From: JBFXAM01 sp050184295
Lineage (GTDB): Bacteria; Planctomycetota; Phycisphaerae; UBA1845; Fen-1342
NCBI GenBank assembly: GCA_050184295.1
Contig: JBFXAM010000010.1
Coordinates: 1-64,000 of the forward strand
Direction: 5' to 3'
DNA: 64,000 nucleotides
Shown here: piece after piece, positions 41,570 through 48,977 of the stretch
Layout of the letters: each line of letters starts with the position of its first letter
Numbering within the stretch: position 1 is the first letter of the stretch
Notes under the pieces: generated by a model
The model's database searches: none
What the model was told of the DNA's origin: nothing
Seen by the model: the letters and a program-made list of their open reading frames with translations, nothing else
Translations under genes and position numbers: made by a program

Positions 41570-43756
41570 ATGATCTCAGGCCGTTGTCGCCCCGCTCACC
41601 GCTGGCGGCCGCTTTGTCATGTCATGCTGCTGATCGGAACGGTTGCCGCGACGCCGGTCGTGCGCGCCGGTGACACGACGCCGCCCACCGTCACCGTGAC
41701 CTACCCGAACGGCGGCCAGTCCCTCGGCAGTGACTCCGCGCAAACCATCACCTGGACTGCCACCGACGACACGGGCATCCTCGGCGTCGATGTGCTCGTG
41801 ACCTTTGACGACGGCGTCACCTGGTCGCCGCTCGCCAAGAACACGTATGACCTCGGCGAGCTGCCGTGGTTCGTGCCCAATCGTCCGACCGCGACGGCGC
41901 GCATCCGCGTCATCGCCTACGATTTCGAGCTCAACGCCGGCGCGGACGAGAGCGACGCCAACTTCACCGTCGTCAACACGGCCAGCGGGCGCCTCAACAC
42001 GACGCTCCGCGATTTCGACGCGCCGGGAACGCAGCCGCTCGGCTCCGAGACGCTCATCGACCCCGGCGTCTGCTCCAACTGCCACGGGTTTTATGACTCC
42101 GACATGGAGCCTTATTTCAACTGGCGCGGCAGCATGATGGCCTGGGCCTCGCACGACCCGCTGTTCAAAGCGGCACTCCACGTGAGCAACCAGGACGCGC
42201 CGGAATCCGGCGACACGTGCATCCGTTGCCACACGCCGACCGGCTGGTACGGCGGCCGTTCCCACCCGACCGACGGCTCGGCGTTACAGGAGAACGACAA
42301 GATCGGCGTGAATTGCGCCGTCTGCCACATGATGGTCGATCCGCTTTATGAGCCGGGCGTCAACCCGATCGAAGACCTGGCGATTCTCGGCGGGCTGGCC
42401 GACGTACCCGATTCGTTCGGAAACGCGCAACTAGTGCTGGAGACGACCTCGTTCCGCATGCGCGGCCCCTTCGTCGACGCCGTCGCGCCGCACTCGTTCC
42501 TGCCGTCGGCGTTTCATCGCGACTCGGCGATGTGCGGCTCGTGCCACGACGTGAGCAACGTGCTCATCGATCGCGCACCGAGCGGCGCCGTCTCGCTGAA
42601 TGCGAATGACGCGCCCGCAACGTCGCTCCATCCCGGCGCGGTCGGCGCCGAGCAGCGCACCTACAGCGAGTGGTTCTTCAGCGCGTTCAACTCGGTCGAA
42701 GGCGTCTACGCGCCCGAGTTCGGCGGCAACCGCGATTACGTGCGGTCGTGCCAGGACTGTCACATGCGCGCCATCACGGGGCAGGCCTGCTTCTTCGACA
42801 TCGCGCCGATCCGCAACGACCTGCCGCTCCACGACCTGACGGGCGCCGCGACCTGGCAGCTCAGTCTCATCCCGCAGGTCGCGCCGGACGTGTCGAGCTA
42901 CGACGAGCTCGCGATTCAGGACGGCATCCGTCGAGCGCGCTACATGCTCCAGAACGCCGCAGACATGGAGCTCGCGCGCCTGGCAGGCGACGTCCGCGTC
43001 CGCATCATCAACCGCAGCGGCCACAAGCTCCCGACCGGCTATCCCGAGGGCCGCCGCATGTGGATCAATGTGAAGTTCTACGACGCCGCAGGGGCGCTCG
43101 TCGGCGAATCGGGCTCCTACAACGCCACGACCGCCGACCTGCTCGTCGATCCCGAGCTGAAGGTCTACGAGGCGCTCGTCGTCGCCGGCCCCGAGATGGC
43201 TGCCGCCGCCAACGTCCCGCTCTATACGCCTCACCATCTCAGCCTGGGCAGCCTGCTGCTCAAGGACAATCGCATTCCACCGCTGGGCTTCAGCAACAGC
43301 GGCTATGAATCGGTGGGCGCGGGATACGTCGGCTACAGCTATGCGGACGGACAGAACTGGGACGACACGCTCTACACGCCGCCGGCGGGCGCCGTGCGCG
43401 CCACCGCGACGCTCTTCTACCAGGCGACCACGAAGGAGTACATCGAGTTCCTGCGTGACGAAGGCGGCGCCGACGGCGTCGCGCTGCACCAGCTCTGGCT
43501 CAACAACGGCAAGTGCCCGCCCGAACTCATGGTCAGCGCGACGGTCTATCTGTTGCGCGGGGACCTCAACTGCGACGGCCTCGTCAACAACTTCGACATC
43601 GACGCGTTCGTACTCGCGCTCATCGATCCGGCCGGATACGCGGCCGCGTATCCCGGCTGCGATGCCGCTCTGGCGGACATGAACAACGACGGCGGGGTGA
43701 ACAACTTCGACATCGATCCGTTCGTCGCCTGCCTTGTGTCGGGCATCTGCCCCTGA
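41570..43756 (+). CDS. Secreted five-heme cytochrome c with dockerin-like tail
   Basis: The ATG at 41570 (GGAG 9 bases upstream; 41555 is an alternative) gives 728 residues. The N-terminal signal (LCHVMLLIGTVAATPVVRAGD) is followed by a beta-sandwich domain (about 35-145, PPTVTVTYPNGGQSL). Five CxxCH heme motifs lie at residues 168 (CSNCH), 217 (CIRCH), 249 (CAVCH), 322 (CGSCH) and 394 (CQDCH), so each heme would be attached outside the cytoplasm by a cytochrome c maturation system. The C-terminal beta-rich part (about 460-660) leads into a dockerin-like module (664-728). Multiheme cytochromes carry electrons in the periplasm or at the surface. Coupling to a dockerin-like module is unusual. 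The redox partner is unknown. Confidence 0.85.
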   Translation: MISGRCRPAHRWRPLCHVMLLIGTVAATPVVRAGDTTPPTVTVTYPNGGQSLGSDSAQTITWTATDDTGILGVDVLVTFDDGVTWSPLAKNTYDLGELPWFVPNRPTATARIRVIAYDFELNAGADESDANFTVVNTASGRLNTTLRDFDAPGTQPLGSETLIDPGVCSNCHGFYDSDMEPYFNWRGSMMAWASHDPLFKAALHVSNQDAPESGDTCIRCHTPTGWYGGRSHPTDGSALQENDKIGVNCAVCHMMVDPLYEPGVNPIEDLAILGGLADVPDSFGNAQLVLETTSFRMRGPFVDAVAPHSFLPSAFHRDSAMCGSCHDVSNVLIDRAPSGAVSLNANDAPATSLHPGAVGAEQRTYSEWFFSAFNSVEGVYAPEFGGNRDYVRSCQDCHMRAITGQACFFDIAPIRNDLPLHDLTGAATWQLSLIPQVAPDVSSYDELAIQDGIRRARYMLQNAADMELARLAGDVRVRIINRSGHKLPTGYPEGRRMWINVKFYDAAGALVGESGSYNATTADLLVDPELKVYEALVVAGPEMAAAANVPLYTPHHLSLGSLLLKDNRIPPLGFSNSGYESVGAGYVGYSYADGQNWDDTLYTPPAGAVRATATLFYQATTKEYIEFLRDEGGADGVALHQLWLNNGKCPPELMVSATVYLLRGDLNCDGLVNNFDIDAFVLALIDPAGYAAAYPGCDAALADMNNDGGVNNFDIDPFVACLVSGICP
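43559..43753 (+). repeat. Dockerin-like duplicated module, copy 2
   Basis: This module, GDLNCDGLVNNFDIDAF followed by ADMNNDGGVNNFDIDPF, closes the cytochrome gene. The same AACTTCGACATCGA core occurs in each half. It is related to the modules ending the genes at 39194 and 47367. Confidence 0.75.
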
Positions 43757-43800
43757 GCCCCGCGCGACGGGCCCGCAACGCGCCACCGCGCCGCGGTCCA

Positions 43801-43830
43801 CGCGGGCCCGACCCCAGCGTCGGGCCCGCG
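43801..43830. terminator. Strong hairpin between convergent genes
   Basis: CGCGGGCCCGAC and GTCGGGCCCGCG form a perfect 12-bp stem around a 6-base loop. It sits 45 bases past the cytochrome stop and 20 bases past the kinase stop, so it could end both transcripts. There is no T-run on either side, which argues for mRNA protection or Rho-assisted ending instead. Confidence 0.55.
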
Positions 43831-43849
43831 TCGTCTCGGCCCGCCTGCC

Positions 43850-46474
43850 TCAGCGCTCCGCGGCCTGCGCGGTGGCGGCGACGGATGCTTGCCGATAGGC
43901 CTCGGCTTCCTCCGACCGGCCCCAGCGCTCATAGAGCCGCGCGAGCCGCTCCGCTTGCGTGCGCGCATACGCGTGCCGCTCGCCCATCAGGCCCGCCAGG
44001 CCGCAATACGCATCCAGCAACAGCGGCTCCGCCTCCGCGTAACGCTCCTGTGCCGTGAGACAGCGGCCGAGTTCGCCCGCCGTCATGAACGTGAACCGGT
44101 GATCGCCGAGGCGCGCCCGCCGGATCGCCAGCGCCTCGCGTAGGGCGTCCTCGGCATGCAGGTGATTCTCCAGCCGATAACGCACCACGCCCAGCGTGTG
44201 CAGCGCGTACGCCAGGTCGGGGTGATCCGCGCGACCCAACGCGCGCAGCACCTGGACCGCTTCGGAGAGCACGGGCTCGGCGGCGCTCACGTCGCCCCGT
44301 GCGAGCAACAGCGTGCCGAGATCGCTGAGCACTTCGGCGAGCGCGGGGTGGCGTTCGCCAAGCCACTTGCGGTGTGCGGCAAGCACCTCGCGAAAGAGCG
44401 GCTCCGCTTCGTCGTAGCGGCCTCGCGCCGCGAGCAGGCGCGCGAGGTTGTTGATGGAAAGCGTCGTCGCCGGGTGCCCGTCGGGGTATTGAGCACGCAG
44501 CACCTTCAGCGCGTCGCGGTAGAGCGTCTCCGCCTCGTCGACGCGGCCGAGATCGCGGGCCACGCTGGCCCGGGCATCGAGCATCTGGGCGGTGATGATC
44601 GCGTCGAAACCGAAGTGCCGCAGCGCCAGCGCGTGCGCCTCGCGATAGATCGGGTCGGCGTCGGCGGCGCGCCCCTGGGCACGCAGCGCTCCCGCGAGAT
44701 TCTGCGTCGCGCTGACCGCCTCGCTGCCGTCGGCCTCCGGATGCGTCCGGGCCAGTGCGACCGCCTCGCGGGCGGCGGCCTCGGCCTCGTCATGCCGCGC
44801 CAGCTCGCGGAGCGAAATCGACAGGAGATTGAGCGGCGCCACCAGACCGGTGTCGTCGTTGCCGTGCAGCGCTCGTCGCAACGCGATTGACCGCCGCACA
44901 TGCCGCTCGGTTTCCTCGTGCAGACCGATGCGCTCATAGGTGGTCGCAATCGTCTCGCGCAGCGCGATCTCCGCCTCGGGCTGTCCGACGAGTTCGGTGT
45001 CGATGCGCCGGGCGGCTTCGTCGAGGACTTCGCGCAGCAGCGACACGTCGCGGCCGCGCGCCTCGCCGGGCCGCACCGAGCGCAAGGCGCCTTCGAGCAG
45101 CTTCTGCACCTGCGTCGCGCGCGCCGCCGCCTCCTGCGCCGCGGTCTGCTGCTCGCGTGCCAGAGTCTCCGCCGCCCGTGCCCGTTGGTACAGCACCCCC
45201 ATCGTCACGCCGAACGCCAGCACGACCAGCACCAGGCCGGCCGCGAGCGCCACCGGCGCGCGGTGCCGCTGCACCGTCTTGCGCAGCACGTACCACCCGC
45301 TGTCGCGCTTCGCGTCGATCGCTTCGCCGGCCAGGTAATGCCGCAGGTCGCGCGCCAGCGCGTCGACGGTCGCGTAGCGCCGCGCCGGGTCCTTGTGCAG
45401 CGCCAGCAGCACAATCGTGTCCAGTTCGTCATCGACGTCGCGGCAATATCGACTCGGCGGCGCCGGATCGACATTGCGGATGTTGTCGAGCGCCTGCTGG
45501 AGGCCGCCGGTCACGTCGCACGGCCGCCGCCCGCTCAGCAGCTCGTAGAGCATCACGCCGAGCGAATAGATGTCGGTTCGCGAATCGACGGCGGCGGGGT
45601 CGCCGCTGGTCTGCTCCGGCGACGCGTACGCCAGCGTGCCGACGAAGTCGCCGCTCGCGGTCACGTCGCGCGCGCCGCCCGCGGCGCTCGCGTCAACCAC
45701 CTTGGCGAGCCCGAAATCGAGGATGTTGGGTTCGCCGGACGCGTCGATCAGGATATTCGCCGGCTTCAGGTCGCGGTGGATGATGCCGCGCAAGTGGGCC
45801 GCGTGAACCGCGTCGCACAGCTTCGTGAAGAGCGCGACGAGCTCCGCGATCGCCGGCGGCCCGTGCCGCACTGCGCGCAACCCGCGCCGTAGCGTTGACG
45901 CCCGCGCCCATGAACGTCGCTCCAGCACGCCAGCGCCCGCGGGCGAGTCCGCCGCGGCGCCGCGCGCGAAGTACTCATCGAGCGGCGTTCCGTCGATGTA
46001 TTGCATCACGCAGAAGTCGCGGCCCGCCGCCGACACGCCGCTGTCGAAAACCGTGATAATATTGCGGTGTTGCAGCCGTCCGACGAGCTCGATCTCGCGC
46101 TGAAAGCGCTGGCGCTGCCGCGTCGTGGCGAACACGCCGCTGGCGAGCACCTTCAGCGCGACCGTGCGGCGCGTCGACTTCTGGATCGCCTTGTAGACGA
46201 CGCCCTGCCCGCCTCGATCAATCAGCTCGACCAGCTCATAGCCTGGAAACTGGTCGATCTCGCCCGCGGCACGCGGGACATCGGCGGCGCCGCCCGCACC
46301 GCTCGCGGGGGTCACGGCGCCCCGCAGCTCGCGCCATAACCGCCCGTCATGCTCCAACGCGTCCCGCCGCGCGCGGCACACGTCGCAGCTGCCAATGTGC
46401 GCCCGCAGTGCCTCGCTTCCGCTGCGGCCGGCGAGGATTTCGCCCAACTCGGCATCGCTCGGACACGCGCTCAC
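43850..46474 (-). CDS. Ser/Thr protein kinase with zinc-finger N-terminus and TPR tail
   Basis: The GTG at 46474 (GGGAG 6 bases upstream) gives 874 residues. The first 35 carry Cys4, His26, Cys30 and Cys33 (AHIGSCDVC), the HxxxCxxC zinc pattern of anti-sigma factors. The Hanks-type kinase domain runs from about 77: GRGGQGVVY-like glycine loop (IDRGGQGVVYKA), VALKVLASG, HRDLKPANILID, DFGLAKVVD and SPEQTSGDPAAVDSRTDIYSLG. A membrane segment (VALAAGLVLVVLAFGVTMGVLY) follows, then an extracytoplasmic or C-terminal region of about ten TPRs. It is encoded 13 bases after an ECF sigma factor gene, a known planctomycete pairing. It probably senses a signal and controls that sigma factor; the mode is inferred. 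Confidence 0.92.
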   Translation of the reverse strand: MSACPSDAELGEILAGRSGSEALRAHIGSCDVCRARRDALEHDGRLWRELRGAVTPASGAGGAADVPRAAGEIDQFPGYELVELIDRGGQGVVYKAIQKSTRRTVALKVLASGVFATTRQRQRFQREIELVGRLQHRNIITVFDSGVSAAGRDFCVMQYIDGTPLDEYFARGAAADSPAGAGVLERRSWARASTLRRGLRAVRHGPPAIAELVALFTKLCDAVHAAHLRGIIHRDLKPANILIDASGEPNILDFGLAKVVDASAAGGARDVTASGDFVGTLAYASPEQTSGDPAAVDSRTDIYSLGVMLYELLSGRRPCDVTGGLQQALDNIRNVDPAPPSRYCRDVDDELDTIVLLALHKDPARRYATVDALARDLRHYLAGEAIDAKRDSGWYVLRKTVQRHRAPVALAAGLVLVVLAFGVTMGVLYQRARAAETLAREQQTAAQEAAARATQVQKLLEGALRSVRPGEARGRDVSLLREVLDEAARRIDTELVGQPEAEIALRETIATTYERIGLHEETERHVRRSIALRRALHGNDDTGLVAPLNLLSISLRELARHDEAEAAAREAVALARTHPEADGSEAVSATQNLAGALRAQGRAADADPIYREAHALALRHFGFDAIITAQMLDARASVARDLGRVDEAETLYRDALKVLRAQYPDGHPATTLSINNLARLLAARGRYDEAEPLFREVLAAHRKWLGERHPALAEVLSDLGTLLLARGDVSAAEPVLSEAVQVLRALGRADHPDLAYALHTLGVVRYRLENHLHAEDALREALAIRRARLGDHRFTFMTAGELGRCLTAQERYAEAEPLLLDAYCGLAGLMGERHAYARTQAERLARLYERWGRSEEAEAYRQASVAATAQAAER

Positions 46475-46487
46475 CGGGCGCTCCCGC

Positions 46488-47087
46488 TCAGTCAAGTTCG
46501 TACGCCCGATGGAGTTCGCCGAGAAACACTCGCAACTGCGCCGTGCAGCGCGACCGGGCGGCGTAGACCGCGTCGAGGCTGATCGCCAGCTCGCTCGCCA
46601 CGTCGCCCGGCGCCCGGTCCTCGATCGCCACCTGCTCGAACGCGCGGATCGTGGCCGCGTCAAATCGCGTTCTCGTCCGCAGCAGGTGCAGCGCGCGCCG
46701 CAACACCTCCGCTCGACACTCGTGCTCCCACCAGTCCACCAGCTCGTCCGCACCCGGCAATTCGCTCACGGCCGAATCGCCGCGCCATTCCTGCCGCCGC
46801 GCCCGTGCGCGGCGAAGCTCGGCGATCCGATGCCGCGCGATCCCCACGATCCACGCGCCCAGACGCCCGCGCGTACGATCGTATTTGCCCGCCTGGTAGT
46901 CGCGCAGAAACACGGTCATCGTCTCCTGGGCCACGTCGGCGGCATCGTGGTCATCGAGCCCCAGCCGCCGTGCCACAGCCTGCACCACCGGCCGATAACG
47001 CTCGTCGAACTCGGTCCACACCGCCACATTGGCCGGATCCAGCAGCCCTTCCAGGAGAAGTGTCGTTGTTCGGCTTGCATCACTCAT
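46488..47087 (-). CDS. ECF-type RNA polymerase sigma factor, kinase-associated
   Basis: ECF sigma factors recruit RNA polymerase to stress or envelope regulons. The 199 residues have region 2 (VAQETMTVFLRDYQAGKYDRTRG-RLGAWIVGIARHRIAELRR) and region 4 (AFEQVAIEDRAPGDVASELAISLDAVYAARSRCTAQL), the latter including the helix-turn-helix. The stop is 13 bases from the kinase GTG, so the two are co-transcribed. It belongs with the planctomycete ECF groups linked to Ser/Thr kinases. A typical membrane anti-sigma gene is absent; the kinase's N-terminal zinc motif may stand in for one. The ribosome site before the ATG is weak. Confidence 0.9.
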   Translation of the reverse strand: MSDASRTTTLLLEGLLDPANVAVWTEFDERYRPVVQAVARRLGLDDHDAADVAQETMTVFLRDYQAGKYDRTRGRLGAWIVGIARHRIAELRRARARRQEWRGDSAVSELPGADELVDWWEHECRAEVLRRALHLLRTRTRFDAATIRAFEQVAIEDRAPGDVASELAISLDAVYAARSRCTAQLRVFLGELHRAYELD

Positions 47088-47366
47088 CGCGTCGGCTCGA
47101 TCGTGGCACGGCAGCGGTCCACCTCGTTCAGAACGCTCGTCGCCGCCTGCTCATTCAAGTGCCCAAAGGCGGCGCGTCAACACAATTCCGAGCGACGCCG
47201 CGAGATTGCCCGCGATCTTGCCGGCTGAATTCGAAAAAACCGAACCGGTTACTGTCAGACTCGCGAGCCCTGAATCGCAAGGAGAGCGACAGGCCGCGGC
47301 GAAGGGATCCGCGGCGGGACGCTCAACACCGTGCGCGACACACGCGCGACGCAAGGAGAGAACGCC

Positions 47367-48146
47367 ATGACGAACAAGACCCGTACGCTGATCGGATTTA
47401 TGGCCGCCGCGCTGGCGGTCGGACATGCACGGGCGCAGTCGCACTGTGCCACGTTCGACGACCTGGCGCTGGGCACCAACTACCCCTGCTGTGCCTGCCC
47501 GGCGGGCGCGGTCTCGGGCACGACCAACGGCGTCGACTTCTGCACACTGCCTTTTCAGTGGTCGAACGGCGTGTTCACCAACGGCGGATTCGCGCAAATC
47601 GACCCGGACGCCGTCGTCGCCCCGCCGCTGCCGCGCGAGATGGAGGTCAACAACGTCAACGTGCGGTTCAATATGGCGGACTTTGCAGCCTTCACCGGCT
47701 GTCCGATCCGGCACGTGCGCATCCGCTACGCCGAACTGGGCGGCAACGTAAACCTCGCGGTGAACGGCGCGGCGCTCATCAACGCCGGCGGCTTCCCCGC
47801 GATCCCCTCGCCGGTCGCACCCGGCGTGCAATATGCCGCCAACGGGAGCACGATCGAGCTGCGTGGCACGGGCGCGCCGATCACCGACCTGGTGCTCGGC
47901 GGGCAGGAGCTCTGGCTCGAAGACATCTGCGCAGCGTGCTACACGCCGACGCTGCCCGGCGACATGAACTGCGACGGCGTCGTGAACAACTTCGACATCG
48001 ATCCGTTCGTGCTGGCGCTGACCAACCCAGCCGCGTATCAGCAGCAGTTCCCGGCGTGCGACGTGGCCGCCGGCGACGTGAACGGCGACGGCGCCGTGAA
48101 CAACTTCGACATCGACCCCTTTGTGAACCTGCTGACCGGACCGTGA
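47367..48146 (+). CDS. Secreted protein with C-terminal dockerin-like module
   Basis: The ATG at 47367 (AAGGAG upstream) gives 259 residues with a signal peptide (TLIGFMAAALAVGHARAQ, mature near 25). The main domain (about 25-190) is Cys-containing and beta-rich (LGTNYPCCACPAGAVSG; CPIRHVRIRYAELGG; DLVLGGQELWLEDICAACY), with no named family that I can recall. The last 62 residues are the duplicated calcium-loop module (GDMNCDGVVNNFDIDPFVLAL; GDVNGDGAVNNFDIDPFVNLL). The same module ends the genes at 39194 and 41570. A strong hairpin follows the stop. It is likely to be exported to the cell surface. Confidence 0.8.
   Translation: MTNKTRTLIGFMAAALAVGHARAQSHCATFDDLALGTNYPCCACPAGAVSGTTNGVDFCTLPFQWSNGVFTNGGFAQIDPDAVVAPPLPREMEVNNVNVRFNMADFAAFTGCPIRHVRIRYAELGGNVNLAVNGAALINAGGFPAIPSPVAPGVQYAANGSTIELRGTGAPITDLVLGGQELWLEDICAACYTPTLPGDMNCDGVVNNFDIDPFVLALTNPAAYQQQFPACDVAAGDVNGDGAVNNFDIDPFVNLLTGP
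47958..48143 (+). repeat. Dockerin-like duplicated module, copy 3
   Basis: The DNA of the first half closely matches copy 1 (GGCGACATGAACTGCGACGG start). The second half also contains the AACTTCGACATCGA core. The three copies are separated by about 4 kb each. Confidence 0.75.
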
Positions 48147-48188
48147 GTGCGGCCTGACGTCGCCGTGACGTCCGGCATGCGGAATGCA

Positions 48189-48226
48189 GAGCGCCCCGCG
48201 TTGTCCAATGACGACGCGGGGCGCTC
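48189..48226 (+). terminator. Terminator-like hairpin
   Basis: GAGCGCCCCGCGT and ACGCGGGGCGCTC form a perfect 13-bp stem around a 12-base loop, 43 bases after the stop of the dockerin-like gene. The 3' flank is GACTTTGTCC, only a weak T-tract. It may also serve the convergent HU gene. Confidence 0.65.
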
Positions 48227-48311
48227 GACTTTGTCCGGGAGTTGGGGGGCCACGGAATACGGCAAACGCGGGCGGCGAACTTGCGACGTGCCCGTGCGTT
48301 TACCCCGGTCG

Positions 48312-48659
48312 CTACGGCGCCCCGTTGCTCTCTGCGCGCGCCGCCTGCACGACGCGCAGCGCAGGCGTGGACGCCTCGCCGCCGAGTTGTTCCTTCAGCA
48401 GGCGGCCGACCTTGAACTTCACGGTGCGTTTCGCCGAGACGCGCACCTTTTCCATGGTCTTGGGATTCTGGGCGATCCGCGGGGCGCGCTCGCGGATCTC
48501 GAAAACGCCGAAGTCTCGAAACTCCAGACGGTTACCCTGACCGAGTTCGCGGACGATCTCGTCGAGAAAACGCTGCACGATCCGCTTTACGACCACGCGC
48601 TTCGTCGTGCTGTCTTCCGCGATCCGATCGACCAGGTCTTTCTTGGTGATGGTCTTCAT
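48312..48659 (-). CDS. HU/IHF-family DNA-binding protein
   Basis: This family forms dimers that bend DNA and organise the nucleoid. The ATG at 48659 (GGGGA upstream) starts MKTITKKDLVDRIAEDS and gives 115 residues. The body has RLEFRDFGVFEIRERAPRIAQNPKT, the typical GxFxxxxRxxRxGxNPxT arm region, and VKFKVGRLLKEQL. A 25-residue tail rich in Ala and Ser goes beyond the usual 90 residues. It stands alone, downstream of the lon gene on the same strand but across a 318-base gap. Confidence 0.92.
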   Translation of the reverse strand: MKTITKKDLVDRIAEDSTTKRVVVKRIVQRFLDEIVRELGQGNRLEFRDFGVFEIRERAPRIAQNPKTMEKVRVSAKRTVKFKVGRLLKEQLGGEASTPALRVVQAARAESNGAP

Positions 48660-48977
48660 CGCGTTCCCCAACACTCACCGTCGCGGACGAGCCGCGAGCG
48701 GGACTCTCTGGATTCTGATATTAAAGGCTTTGAGCGTCTCCGAGCCTCAAGCCGGGCTGTCGTGACTTGCGGCAAGGATGCATGATACTCCCCAGGCAAT
48801 ACCCATTCAAGCGGAATTGCCGCAGCGGCAACGAGTTAAATGCGGTGAAAGCGCCTGCACCCGAAACCGCTTCCGGGACGCGCCTTGGCGATTCGATACG
48901 CGATCGCGACCCGCCGAATGCGGCCTCCGTCGCTCCAGACCTCGTCCCGGAAACGCCCGCCGGGCCTCGCCGGAAAA
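48660..48977. other. Intergenic region between lon and HU gene
   Basis: It is less GC-rich than its surroundings. It contains a TAATAT (minus strand, 48718-48723) and a 15-base near-perfect palindrome TTGCCGCAGCGGCAA at 48817-48831. No gene is seen. Confidence 0.45.
48718..48750 (-). promoter_or_regulatory. Candidate promoter of HU gene
   Basis: On the minus strand TAATAT (48723-48718) lies about 60 bases before the HU start. TTGAGG (48750-48745) could be the -35 but the spacer is 21 bases, longer than optimal. Confidence 0.3.
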
